Assembly (NCBI GenBank): GCA_947177445.1
Contig: CAMWUL010000005.1
Location: forward strand, 27,993-91,992
Direction of reading: 5' to 3'
Length of the DNA stretch: 64,000 nt
DNA from: an uncultured Lachnospiraceae bacterium
GTDB lineage: Bacteria > Bacillota > Clostridia > Lachnospirales > Lachnospiraceae
The notes under the pieces were generated by a model. The model saw only the letters and a list, made by a program, of their open reading frames with translations. It was not told where the DNA came from and made no database searches. Shown here piece after piece: positions 35,356-45,800 of this stretch (position 1 is the stretch's first letter; each line of letters opens with the position of its first letter). A program made the position numbers and the translations under genes.

Positions 35356-35781
35356 ATGCATATCAGCACAAAATGTTCAATTGCCATTCATTGCCTGATT
35401 TTTATTTATGAATATGGAGACAAGCGAAAGGTAACCAGCGACCTTTTAGCACTATCTACCGGAAGTAATCCTGTTACAATCCGAAATATTTTAAGCGCAT
35501 TAAAAAAAGACGGCATTATATCTGTTAAATTTGGAACAGGCGGCGCAGCGCTGAGCTGTCCGTTAGACGAAATAACCTTATATCGCATATGCAGGGCCAT
35601 AGAACCGGATTTTGGCACTAAGCTGATCGGTGTCCACCCATTGCCCTCGCCGCTGTGCCCCATAGGAAAAAATATTCATAGTGTATTGGACTGCTCTTAT
35701 CAGAAAATCAGAAATGATTTATATAAAAGTTTAAGGAATATTACATTGAAAAATATTGTTTTCGATTATCATAACGTTTAA
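35356..35781 (+). CDS. Rrf2-family transcriptional regulator
   Basis: A 141-residue Rrf2 protein: winged helix beginning MHISTKCSIAIHCLIFIYEY, recognition region STGSNPVTIRNILSALKKDG, wing, and a dimerisation helix. Only one cysteine (in SPLCPIG) lies in the region where Fe-S sensing members carry three, so it is more likely a non-Fe-S type. AAAGGGGAG precedes the ATG. It is divergent from the flavodoxin/ferredoxin gene and a hairpin terminator follows. Confidence 0.9.
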   Translation: MHISTKCSIAIHCLIFIYEYGDKRKVTSDLLALSTGSNPVTIRNILSALKKDGIISVKFGTGGAALSCPLDEITLYRICRAIEPDFGTKLIGVHPLPSPLCPIGKNIHSVLDCSYQKIRNDLYKSLRNITLKNIVFDYHNV

Positions 35782-35797
35782 AATAGAGCTGTCAGAT

Positions 35798-35821
35798 CTT
35801 TCCGGTCAGGAAAGTTGTTTT
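35798..35821 (+). terminator. Terminator after the Rrf2 gene
   Basis: CTTTCC (35798-35803) and GGAAAG (35809-35814) with a 5-base loop, followed by TTGTTTT. Confidence 0.6.
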
Positions 35822-35844
35822 AAGAAAAATTACGGAGGAGAGTC

Positions 35845-37878
35845 ATGGACGTAAAGGAGTTGACAGAGCTGCTGGTGGAATCCAGCGAAAAATTTAACCG
35901 GGCCAGGTTTATTCCCTGGTGGGAGGGCAATCACAAAGATGCCACCTACCGGTATGACATGCTTGAGGAAAAAACCATAAAGGAGGCGGAAGAATGCCTG
36001 GCGGAATGCGGGAAGGAAGCACTGCTTTCTACGGCAGGACGGGCGGGGCTTTCTCTGTTCCATCTGCTGGTATGGCACAATTTCTACGGGATGGTGGAAA
36101 AAATACTCAGTGACGGAAGAATAGAGGGGGATGAGGTTAATCTGCCTGACAGCAAGGGGCATGGTCTGACGCCATTTCTTTTGGCCTGTGTGAGGGGGAA
36201 TCTGGCCATGGTCAGGCTTCTGCTGGAGCATGGGGCCAGCGATGCCCAGTTGGACGAGAGGGGCATGAATGCATATCATTTTCTGGCATATCCCCGGTTT
36301 CAGGATGATCTGCTGACAATTGATTTTAAATGCCTGGAGAACAGTGTGGAGCAGAGAGGGGAGATCGCCCGTCTACTTACCTGCGATATCAACAGGAAGA
36401 ATAATGCCGGGCTTACGCCTTTGGAACAGCTTCTGTCCACCCAGTACAGCTCCGGCTACACCTGGCCGCTGACGGAAGTTTTTTTGGAAAAGGGCGCAGA
36501 TACGGGGTATGTGGATGAGGACGGCAACACGCTTTTGATGATGGCCAGGAAAAACAACCATGTGACGGCGGCGATGAAGCTGATGAAGCAGTGTCCGGAA
36601 ATGGTGAATGCCGCCGATGGCCAGGGGAGAACCCCTATAGTGCATGCGGCGGAGTTCAGAGATCAGGCCATGTACATTGCTCTGAAGGATCATGGGGCAT
36701 CTCCCGCGCCTCAAATGGAGCTGTTTCCGCTGGAGCAGATTACCAGCAACTGTTTTGGAAGTGTACACAGTGATAATAAGGATTCCTTAAGTCTTGCGCT
36801 GTATATGACCGGCAAGCTGATCCGCCAGCTGGATCCGGACGATGAAGATGAGCTGGGGGAAATCACGGGGATTCTGCACAATGCCCTGGTGTCCGATGAG
36901 GAGGCTCATGTGCTGGATGCCTGCAGGGAGGCGGGGATCGATTTCACTATTCCGCTTCATTATCATGGAGAAATCCTCTGCCTGCGGGATGAGTGTCTGC
37001 ATATAGGCAGAATGGGTGTTGTCAGGAAGCTGATGAAGCTGGGCGTGGATATGGAAAGGGCAGTGGTGAAAGGACGGACCCCGGCAAATATCCTGGCTTC
37101 TCTGGAATGGAGCAGAGACGGTGAGGATGAAGCCCTTTGCGAGGAGGCGGCAAAGCTTTTCTCCAGGGAGTCCATGGAACAGACGGATAATCAGGGCAGG
37201 GCGGCAATTCATAACGCGGCGGAAAACGGTCACGCGGGTATGCTCCGGGTTATGATAGAAATGGGCGTGGATGTGAATCTTACCACGGACGAGCCCGGGG
37301 AGGCAGGAATGTCGCCGCTTCATCTGGCCTGCATCAATGGCCATGCGGACGTGGTGAAGCTGCTGATGGATGCCAGAGCCGATGATACCATGAAGACCTT
37401 AAAGGGGGATACGCCGGCTCATCTTGCCCTTATGGAGAAGGGATACGGCAGGAAGCTGGAGGCGGAACAGAGGGCCGATTTGCTGAAGAGCCTGAAGCAC
37501 CTGGATCTTCCCAACGAATGCGGCAGGACGCCGTTTATGCTGCTTAAGGGTCAGACCAGAGAGTTGCTTTCCCTGTTTCTGGAAAGCGGCGTGGATGTAA
37601 ATCATGCGGATAACGAAGGCATGACCATGCTGATGCTCCACACGGTCAAGGACATGGCAAAGGAATTGATCCGGGCCGGGGCTGACGTGAACATGGCGGA
37701 CAACGAGGGCAATACGGCGCTGCACTATGCACTGAAGGATTACAACGCGGAGGGGGCGCGCTATTTGATCCGAAAGGGTGCGGATTATAACCGGCCCAAT
37801 AATGAGGGCGAGACACCGGTGCAGATTGCGGTGGAAAAAGGTATGGACACGGTGCTGGAGCTGATGACGGATTTATAA
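35845..37878 (+). CDS. Ankyrin-repeat protein
   Basis: A 677-residue soluble protein with no signal peptide. Ankyrin repeats are clear at about 110-140 (GLTPFLLACVRGNLAMVRLL), 225-255, 450-480 (GRAAIHNAAENGHAGMLRVM), 490-520 (MSPLHLACINGHADVVKLLM), 570-600 and 605-675 (GNTALHYALKDYNAEGARYL). The N-terminal 80 residues are not recognised. Ankyrin stacks bind other proteins; the partner is unknown. GGAGGAGAG precedes the ATG. It is followed by the ATPase/DUF1703 gene with a 58-base gap. Confidence 0.88.
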   Translation: MDVKELTELLVESSEKFNRARFIPWWEGNHKDATYRYDMLEEKTIKEAEECLAECGKEALLSTAGRAGLSLFHLLVWHNFYGMVEKILSDGRIEGDEVNLPDSKGHGLTPFLLACVRGNLAMVRLLLEHGASDAQLDERGMNAYHFLAYPRFQDDLLTIDFKCLENSVEQRGEIARLLTCDINRKNNAGLTPLEQLLSTQYSSGYTWPLTEVFLEKGADTGYVDEDGNTLLMMARKNNHVTAAMKLMKQCPEMVNAADGQGRTPIVHAAEFRDQAMYIALKDHGASPAPQMELFPLEQITSNCFGSVHSDNKDSLSLALYMTGKLIRQLDPDDEDELGEITGILHNALVSDEEAHVLDACREAGIDFTIPLHYHGEILCLRDECLHIGRMGVVRKLMKLGVDMERAVVKGRTPANILASLEWSRDGEDEALCEEAAKLFSRESMEQTDNQGRAAIHNAAENGHAGMLRVMIEMGVDVNLTTDEPGEAGMSPLHLACINGHADVVKLLMDARADDTMKTLKGDTPAHLALMEKGYGRKLEAEQRADLLKSLKHLDLPNECGRTPFMLLKGQTRELLSLFLESGVDVNHADNEGMTMLMLHTVKDMAKELIRAGADVNMADNEGNTALHYALKDYNAEGARYLIRKGADYNRPNNEGETPVQIAVEKGMDTVLELMTDL

Positions 37879-37936
37879 CAAAAACTGGGGACAGGCAGAT
37901 TAATGGCTGAATCTGGAGGGCTGAACGATATGGCGT

Positions 37937-39538
37937 TTGGATGCGGGGGTGATTTCGATAGGAACATATTTGAATCCGGGAAATGAAGGGTTTCGGAAAA
38001 TCCTACAGTCGGAATATGTGGATAAGACCGGTTTGATTGCGTTGATTAATAAGACCATAGGGACAATGGAAATGCTGACCTGCGTCAGCAGGCCAAGGCG
38101 GTTTGGAAAGTCCTATGCGGCAAAGATGCTGTGTGCATACTATGACTGTTCCTGTGATTCCCGCGGACTCTTTGATGACATGGAGATTGCGGGGACGCAA
38201 GGGTATCTGACGCATCTGAACCAATATCATGTAATTAATCTGGATGTTACCGGCTTTATTTCCGAGGCGGCGAGGATGGATATACCGCTTTCGGATGTGC
38301 CCAATATGATCGCCGATGCAGTTTACAGGGAACTGACGGAAAGCTATCCGGAATTGCAAGGAAAAAGCCTTATGGACGCCATGATTGGCTGTGTGGAAAA
38401 AACAGGGAAAGAGTTTGTGTTTGTCATTGATGAGTGGGACGCGCTGATCCGAGAGGCGAAAGGGGATGCGGCAGTCCAGAAAAGGTATCTGTATTTCCTT
38501 CGGGGCTGGTTCAAGAACAATAATTTCACGCCGAAGGTTGTGGCGGCAGCTTATATGACGGGAATCCTGCCTATCAAGAAGGACGGTTCCCAGTCAGCCA
38601 TATCGGATTTCAGGGAATATACTATTCTGAATCCCGGCAGATTTGTGGAATTCACAGGCTTTACGGAAAGCGATGTCAGGTCATTGTGCAGGAGACACGA
38701 GATGGATTTTAAGGAAGTCCGGCAGTGGTATGATGGATATGACTTTCCCGGATATGGTGCCATTTATAATCCCTACTCCGTGATGTGTGCCATGCAGGAG
38801 CAGAAGTGCCGTTCTTACTGGAAGAAGACTTCGGCGGCAGAATCGCTCATGACCTATATCAATATGGATTTTGAAGGTATGCAGGAAAGTGTCTCCCGGC
38901 TGCTTTCCGGGGAAGAGATAGAAATCGATACGGAAAGCTTTGAAAATGATTTCGAAACCTTCAGGAGCCGTGACGATGTGCTGACACTGCTGATACATTT
39001 AGGGTACCTGACCTGGCATGAGGAGGACGGGACGGCGCATATCCCTAACGAGGAGGTGAGAACGGAATTCCGGAAGATACTGAAAGCTGCCAATGCAAAC
39101 CGGAAATGGGTGGAACTAATCAGTCGTTCCTGCAGGCTCCTGGAGGATACGATTGCGGGCAATGAAGAGGCAGTGGCGAAGGCCATAGAGGAGACACGCG
39201 GCTCAGAGTATGCGCCGACTTACTATAATGATGAGCAGGCATTGCGGTACGTGATTAAGTTTGCATACATTGCCGCGTTAGAACAGTATCTGAAAGTGGA
39301 AGAGCTTCCATCCGGGAAAGGAATTGCGGATGTGGTGTATCTGCCGAAACGCAGATCCCTGCTTCCGGCGTTGGTGGTGGAACTGAAATGGAACAAGTCA
39401 TCCGAGGGCGCAATCCGGCAGATAAAAGAGCGGAATTATCCGGCAATATTGAAGGATTATGACGGCGAGATTGTGCTGGTGGGAATTAGTTATGATGTAA
39501 AAACGAAAGCGCATAGCTGTTTAATCGAAAGAATATGA
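37937..39538 (+). CDS. AAA-ATPase-like protein with C-terminal DUF1703 nuclease-fold domain
   Basis: A protein of up to 533 residues. The N-terminal part is an AAA-ATPase-like domain: the family block YLNPGNEGFRKI, Walker A variant SRPRRFGKSYAAKML, and Walker B FVFVIDEWDALI. The C-terminal DUF1703 domain has a PD-(D/E)XK-like core (GIADVVYL then LVVELKWNKS). Such proteins are abundant in gut Clostridia and Bacteroidetes; their role is unknown. The start is uncertain: the first in-frame codons are TTG 37937 and GTG 37949, neither with a good site, while the best GGAGGG-ATG combination (ATG 37929) is in another frame and stops after 18 codons. A small indel near the start, or translational coupling, could explain this. 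Confidence 0.8.
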   Translation: MDAGVISIGTYLNPGNEGFRKILQSEYVDKTGLIALINKTIGTMEMLTCVSRPRRFGKSYAAKMLCAYYDCSCDSRGLFDDMEIAGTQGYLTHLNQYHVINLDVTGFISEAARMDIPLSDVPNMIADAVYRELTESYPELQGKSLMDAMIGCVEKTGKEFVFVIDEWDALIREAKGDAAVQKRYLYFLRGWFKNNNFTPKVVAAAYMTGILPIKKDGSQSAISDFREYTILNPGRFVEFTGFTESDVRSLCRRHEMDFKEVRQWYDGYDFPGYGAIYNPYSVMCAMQEQKCRSYWKKTSAAESLMTYINMDFEGMQESVSRLLSGEEIEIDTESFENDFETFRSRDDVLTLLIHLGYLTWHEEDGTAHIPNEEVRTEFRKILKAANANRKWVELISRSCRLLEDTIAGNEEAVAKAIEETRGSEYAPTYYNDEQALRYVIKFAYIAALEQYLKVEELPSGKGIADVVYLPKRRSLLPALVVELKWNKSSEGAIRQIKERNYPAILKDYDGEIVLVGISYDVKTKAHSCLIERI

Positions 39539-39640
39539 AGCATGCCTGCAAAATATATTATGCTATTCCTATAGGCTCTCGGAATCTTGAGCTGGTTTAT
39601 AATGATTGACGGATATTGCGTAAGGACAGATTTATATGTT

Positions 39641-39682
39641 ACCGCCGTATGGGAGAATAAAATCCTGTACGGCGGTTTTGTA
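39641..39682 (+). terminator. Terminator after the DUF1703 gene
   Basis: ACCGCCGTA (39641-39649) pairs perfectly with TACGGCGGT (39668-39676), followed by TTTGT. It lies about 100 bases after the stop codon. Confidence 0.7.
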
Positions 39683-39724
39683 TGGCTGAAAGCCGGACGA
39701 ACCGAAAACGAAGACGTCTGAATC

Positions 39725-39753
39725 TTGACTTTATTATTCATATGCAGTATAAT
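39725..39753 (+). promoter_or_regulatory. Promoter of the giant repeat gene
   Basis: TTGACT (39725-39730) and TATAAT (39748-39753) are separated by exactly 17 bases, 77 bases before the start codon at 39830. It lies after the upstream terminator, so this gene has its own transcript. Confidence 0.7.
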
Positions 39754-39829
39754 TTATTGATGACGGAGAGATAACAAAAGCCGGGCACAGGCAGATTACA
39801 AAAGAACCGGAAATACGGAGAGAGAGCAT

Positions 39830-42800
39830 ATGAAGAAGATACAGAGGCTGATACGCTTAGGGCTGGGGAAATTGCGGGGGTGGTGTTCCAAGGCCGCAAA
39901 GGGGCTTTGGAAATTCTGCCCTTGGGTTGTTGAAGAAATTTGGAAATTTCCCGGCTTTCTGGAGAAGGCCATGCTGAAAAGGAATAAAAGCGCCTGCTGG
40001 ATGAACATTGCCACGCTGCTTACGGGCTTTGCTGCTTTCGAGGTCTATCGTTCGCTCAGCTTTGACGAAGCCGAGTATCAGGGAGAAACTCTTTTGTATT
40101 ACTTTTCCGTTGCAGCGCCTGTGATCATATGGTCCGTGATCGCCTGGGAATTGATCTGCCTGATCGGAGTCAGACGGTGGAAAGACATCTGGGCTGGGAT
40201 TGTCAAAAGGAAGCGGGGCCTGTTATGCATTGCCGCAGCAGCTATAGCTGCAGTTTGCATAGGATCATTCTGGTATTGCAATACATGCGAAACGCAATAT
40301 TTCGACGAAGTGGTGGAGTTTTACGGGATTCCTGACGGGGTGGGAGATCCCTTAACAGAGGAGCAGCGGAAGGATAGGGCGGGATACTGGAGGATTGACG
40401 ATTATCCCGGAAAACATCGATTGATACTGACATATGTGGATGCCTACGGTCAGCTGGAGCTTATGCGGCAGTACTCCACTGCCTATGATAGGATGCTTTT
40501 TCAGCCTGTGGCCCGCATAGAGTATTGCTACAAAAAGAGTAAGGATAAATTCCGCGCTCTTGGATCGGAGCGCTATAAATCGGAAAAGGAGCATGGCTTC
40601 CGGGAGCCGGAGAAGATCACTTATTATGCCAGCAATGGAAAGATGCTTTTGGAGCTGAGCGGGGACGGCTATGAAAAGCTTAAGGTGGATTTCTACGCCT
40701 CGGAGGAGACGGTACAGCTGCTGAATTCCACACTGTTTCGCCTTCCGGAGGGGCAGACCGCGGGAAACAGCGTTACCTCATGGCAGATGGAAAGCAGCTA
40801 TGATTACGACGGAAGACCGGCCCTGCGGAAGCTGAGCGCCGGCATGTGTAATCTGTACGGCATCAACGGAGAAAGGTATACCTATGATGCTGAGCGCCGG
40901 CTGGAGTCCATATGTTATCTGGATGTAAATGGAATGCCTGCCTGTAATAAGCAGGGGATCATGCTGATCACCTTTCAGTACGATGAGGAGGGCGGCTGTA
41001 AGATTGCATATTACTGCGACGAAAGCGCAGCAGAACGAACGGAAGGATTCCATGGCGTTTACTGCGAAGAGCTGACATATGATTCCAATGGAAATATAAC
41101 GCAGCGGCAGCAGAAGGACAAACAGGGAAGCTGGTGCTGTGATGCGAACGGAGTATACAAATATATTTATGAGTATGACTATGAATATGAACCGGCACGG
41201 CTGAAATCAGAAGCCTATAAGGGAGTGGATGAACTGCCCGTGAGAATAAACGGCTGGGACAGCCAGACCATAGGTTTTTCCCTGGAAATGAAAGAAGAAA
41301 CCAAAATTATTGGGGTTCTTCTGAATGACGAAAGGACTGCCCAGGCGGCAGACGGGAAAAATGGTGCGGCAGAGCTGTATGGGACGCAGGTTTGGAATAA
41401 AAGCAGCGTCAGGGAAGCCGGCAATTTATTCTACACCGGTTATGACGCGGCAAATAACCGGGGAGGCAGAGCAGATAACCAGGAAGGCGCACAGGCAGAT
41501 GATCAGGAAGGAGGCCGGACAAATAACCAGACGGGGAACCGCATAGACAGCCAGGAAGGGGGACAGGCCAATAACCAGGCAGACAATCTGGCAGACGATC
41601 AGGAGTATGACGGCGAAAAAAAGCGTAATTATACGAGAATTCGAAATACCATTGAAAACAATTCTCTTCTGATAGAATATCTTGATAACAGTGGAAACAA
41701 TATCCAAAACAAAGCGGGATATGCGAAAAAGAAAGTAGTGTATGACGAAAAAATGCGGATCATAGAGGTAGCTTATCTGGATCTTAACGGCGATCTCTGT
41801 CTTACAGAGGATGGTTATGCGGTGGTAAGAACGCAATATCGATCAGAAGACGATGATAAAATAGAGTTTGTTGAGTATTGGGACGCTGATGATAAACCGA
41901 CAATGAATCAAAAGGAAGGATATTCCTATGTGCGTTTTCAATATGGCAGGCAGGGAGAGAGCCAGGTAATTACCAGCACTTTTTATGATTCTCTGGGACA
42001 ACCCGTTTATCTTCCCGGGCGGGGATATGCGGCAGTGGAGCGGCTGTATGACAGAAGCGGTTTTTTGATACAGGAAACCTATCGGGATGAAAACGGTGTG
42101 ATAACCTACAGAAATGACTATATGGTGGCGGAGATTCTGTATGAGTATGGGGATGACGGCAATTTGAGCCGTATATGGTATAAGGATGCGGAGGAAAGGC
42201 CCGCGAACCGCCTTGACACAGGATATGCGGTGGTTTACCAGGAATATGAGGCAGGACAGCTGGTGCGCCGGCGCTATGAAGGATACCGGAACGGCAGCCT
42301 GTGTCCTGTTCCCGATAAGACTACGGGAATATATGATGCCGTATATCAATATACCAAGGGGAAACTACAGCAGGAGCAGTATTTTGACGATGAAGGAAGT
42401 CCTGCTCTTCGCAGTGATCTTGGCTGTGCGGCAATAAGCTATGAGTACGACGATAACGGGAATATATCATGCCGGCGGTACTATGGCACGGACGGAAAGC
42501 TGATTCTGAGAAAGGATACCGGGTATGCGGTCATAAAATGCGAGTACAATGACGAGGAACAGTACAAGCTTTTTCAGTATCTTGGTGTGGACGAGCAGCC
42601 TGTTATCCATTCGGAAAATCATTGTGCGGGAATCAGGGAGATTTATGAGGGCGATAATCTGGTGGAAATCCAGTATCTGGGTTTGGACGGCAATCTGATG
42701 AACCGAAGCGACTACGGCATTGCCCGGGTATATAGAACCTATTACAACGATGGGAAGCAGAAAACGGAGGAATATTTTGATGCGGAGGGCAATCCTGCAG

Positions 42801-45800
42801 TCCGCAAGGAATACGGCTGCGCCATGTTTGAGAGCTTTTATTATGATGACGGAGCTTTGAAAGAACGCAGGTATTATGCGTTCCCGGAGGGCCGGCAGGA
42901 GCTGGTGATGCGCAGAGATACGGGATATGCCATAATCCGGTATGAGTATGACGGTAACGGAAACCGGAAGTCTCAGACCTATTTTGACGCGGATGAGCAG
43001 CCGGTAGTCAGCACAAAGTACCACTGCGCCGGGATTTTGTCAGAGTATGATGACTATGGAAATGAGATTGAGACACGGTATGTGGATTGGGACGGCGGGC
43101 TCATGAACCGGGACGACTACGGCTTTGCCCGGGTACTCAGGGAATACGATTCGAAAATGGGAAAGCTGTTAAGCGAACGCTATTTCGATGCGGAAGGCCG
43201 GCCTGCCATACGGAAGGAATATGGGTACGCTTTCTATGAGCAGTATTATGATGAGCGCGGGAACTGGCTGGAAACCAGATATTATAAATCACATGACAAG
43301 GATGAGTTGGTCCTGCGGGAGAATACGGGCTATGCAGTTGTACGCAACGATTATAATGAATATGGCGAGCTGAGTGCGAAGCGCTTTTATGATGAGGCAG
43401 GAATGCCTGCTGTCAGTACGGAGTATCATTGCGCCGGTATTTTATATGATTATGACAAACAGGGAAGGCGGAGCCGGATCAGTTACCTGGGACTGGACGG
43501 AAAGCCGGCGGATCGAAGCGACTATGGCTGCGCCTATGTAAGTGTTCAATATGACGATGCCGGCAGAGTGGTTCAGGAGTCTTATTTTGGTGTGGACGGA
43601 AGGCCGGTGATACGAAAGGACCGGGGATATGCCTCTTTTAAAAAGGTTTATGAGGACGGGAAGCTTGTACAGGAGCAATATTCGGGCCTGAGTAAAGAGC
43701 CGGTTCCGGACAAGGACACCGGCTATGCCATGATAAAATGGGAATATGATGAATATGGAAATACACGCCTGGCTTCTTTTTACGGAGTGGATGGAAAGCC
43801 TGTTATCAGCTCAAAATATCAATGCGCCGGGATAAGGTCTGTTTATGATGAAAAAGGAAATAATTCAGAAATATGGTATCTGAATTGGGACGGTGAGCTC
43901 ATGAACCGGGGAGATTACGGCTGTGCAAAGATTTTGCAGGAATTTGACGGCTCCGGAGATATTGTAAAAGCATACTATTTTGATGCCGGGGAGGATCCGA
44001 TCATCAGAAAGGATCTGGGCTATGCGTCCTTTGAAAAGATTTATGACAGTAAAACCAACAGATGGAGCGAGAGCAGATATTTTGATACCCAGCCAAGACT
44101 TACAATACGTAAGGATTATGGCTATGCCCTGATAAAGGTGGAATATGATCCCTGGGGACGGGAAAAGGCTTTTACCTATTATGGCACGGATGAGGAGCCC
44201 ATTATTTGTTCCCGATATTCCTGCGCAGGAATGGAATATTTTTATGATGAAAAAGGAAACAAAGTAAAGATACAGTACCTGTCTGCAGACGGCAGTCTGA
44301 TGACCCGGATTGACCTTGGATGCGCACAGGTGGAAAAAAAATACAGCGATTCCGGACGGCTGATCGGGGAGGCTTATCTGGACACGGAGGGTGAGGCGGC
44401 TGTGCGTAAGGAGCGGGGCTATGCTTCTTACGAGGAGATTTATTCCGGAAACGGGCTGCTGCTGGAGAGCAAGTATTATGGACTGGACGGCAGCCCGGTG
44501 CTCAGGAAGGATATGGGCTATGCAGTGGTGAGGTACAGCTACGATGCCTACGGGCGCATAGATTCTCAGTATTTCTTTGGAACAGAAACAGAGGAACAGC
44601 TTGTGATCAGTTCCGAGTATAATTGTGCCGGGATTTCATACCGATACGAAAACGGAAATGAAGTGGAAATCCGGTACTATGGGCTGTACGGTCAATTGAT
44701 GAACCGGGATGACTATGGCTGTGCGCAGATTCTCAAGGAGTATGACGACTTTGGGTATCTAAAAAGGGAAATCTATTTTGATGCGGAGGGAGAGAGGGTC
44801 ATCCGAAAGGATTTGGGCTATGCCATATGTGAAAAGGAGTATGATCCCTATCACAGATGGGTGGAGGACAGATATTACAATATTCAGGAGAAGCTGACAT
44901 TAAAACGGGATATTGGCGTGGCCATATTAACGCTGGAACGTGACGCATACGGGCGGGAAGGCCAATATATGTATTACGGCAGGGATGAACAGCCTATATT
45001 ACATAAAAAATATAAATGCTATGGAATGCGCTATTCTTACGATGAACTGGGAAACCAGACTGTAATTCAGTATCTGTCACCGGAGGGCGAAATGATGCTC
45101 CGAAGCGATTTGGATTGTATGCAGGTGAAACAGGAGTATGATGCCTGGGGAAGGCTGATAAAGGAGACCTACTGCGATGCGGAAGGAGAGCCTGTGTCAA
45201 GGCCGGAGCACGGCTATGCGGCATATTTTATTGACTATGAATATGACAGACGGATGGGTATTGGGTATCTGGATTCCCAGGGAAGTCCCACGGTGAGAAC
45301 AGATGTGGGATATGCCACAGCCCGATATGCCTATAACGAGCTGGGCCAGCGCACAGAGGAAAGCTATCATGACGCTGAGGATCATTTAGTATTGCATAAG
45401 GAATTCAATTGTGCCAAGATTAAAAACAGGTATGATGAGAGAGGAAACCGCGCTTATATTTGGTATTACGGATTGGACGGAAAGCGGATTGTCCGCAAGG
45501 ATTCCGGGGCCATGGTAAATTATATGGTGTATGATGCGTATGACCGCATGACGTGGGATGCATATTACATTTATGAAAAGCCAGAGTACCAGCCGGTAAT
45601 TCGAAAGGATATGGGGTATTTTGCCATTCGGTATACGTACAATAAGCAGGGAAAATACGAAAAAAAGCAATATTTGGATGTGAATAAAGATCCTGTCATG
45701 CATAAGACAAAAGGTTATGCGGAATGCCGGTGGTTCTACAATGAATCAGGACAGCTGGAATATCTGCGGTATTATGACAAGGATGAAAAACCGGTTAATA

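Noticed and set aside
39598..39603. TATAAT as promoter of the giant gene
   Set aside because: No -35 box at the right distance and a terminator lies between it and the gene; the pair at 39725/39748 is much better.
41462..41605. Possible CRISPR-like short repeat array
   Set aside because: The 24-base units have no spacers, stay in frame and encode a linker inside a long gene.
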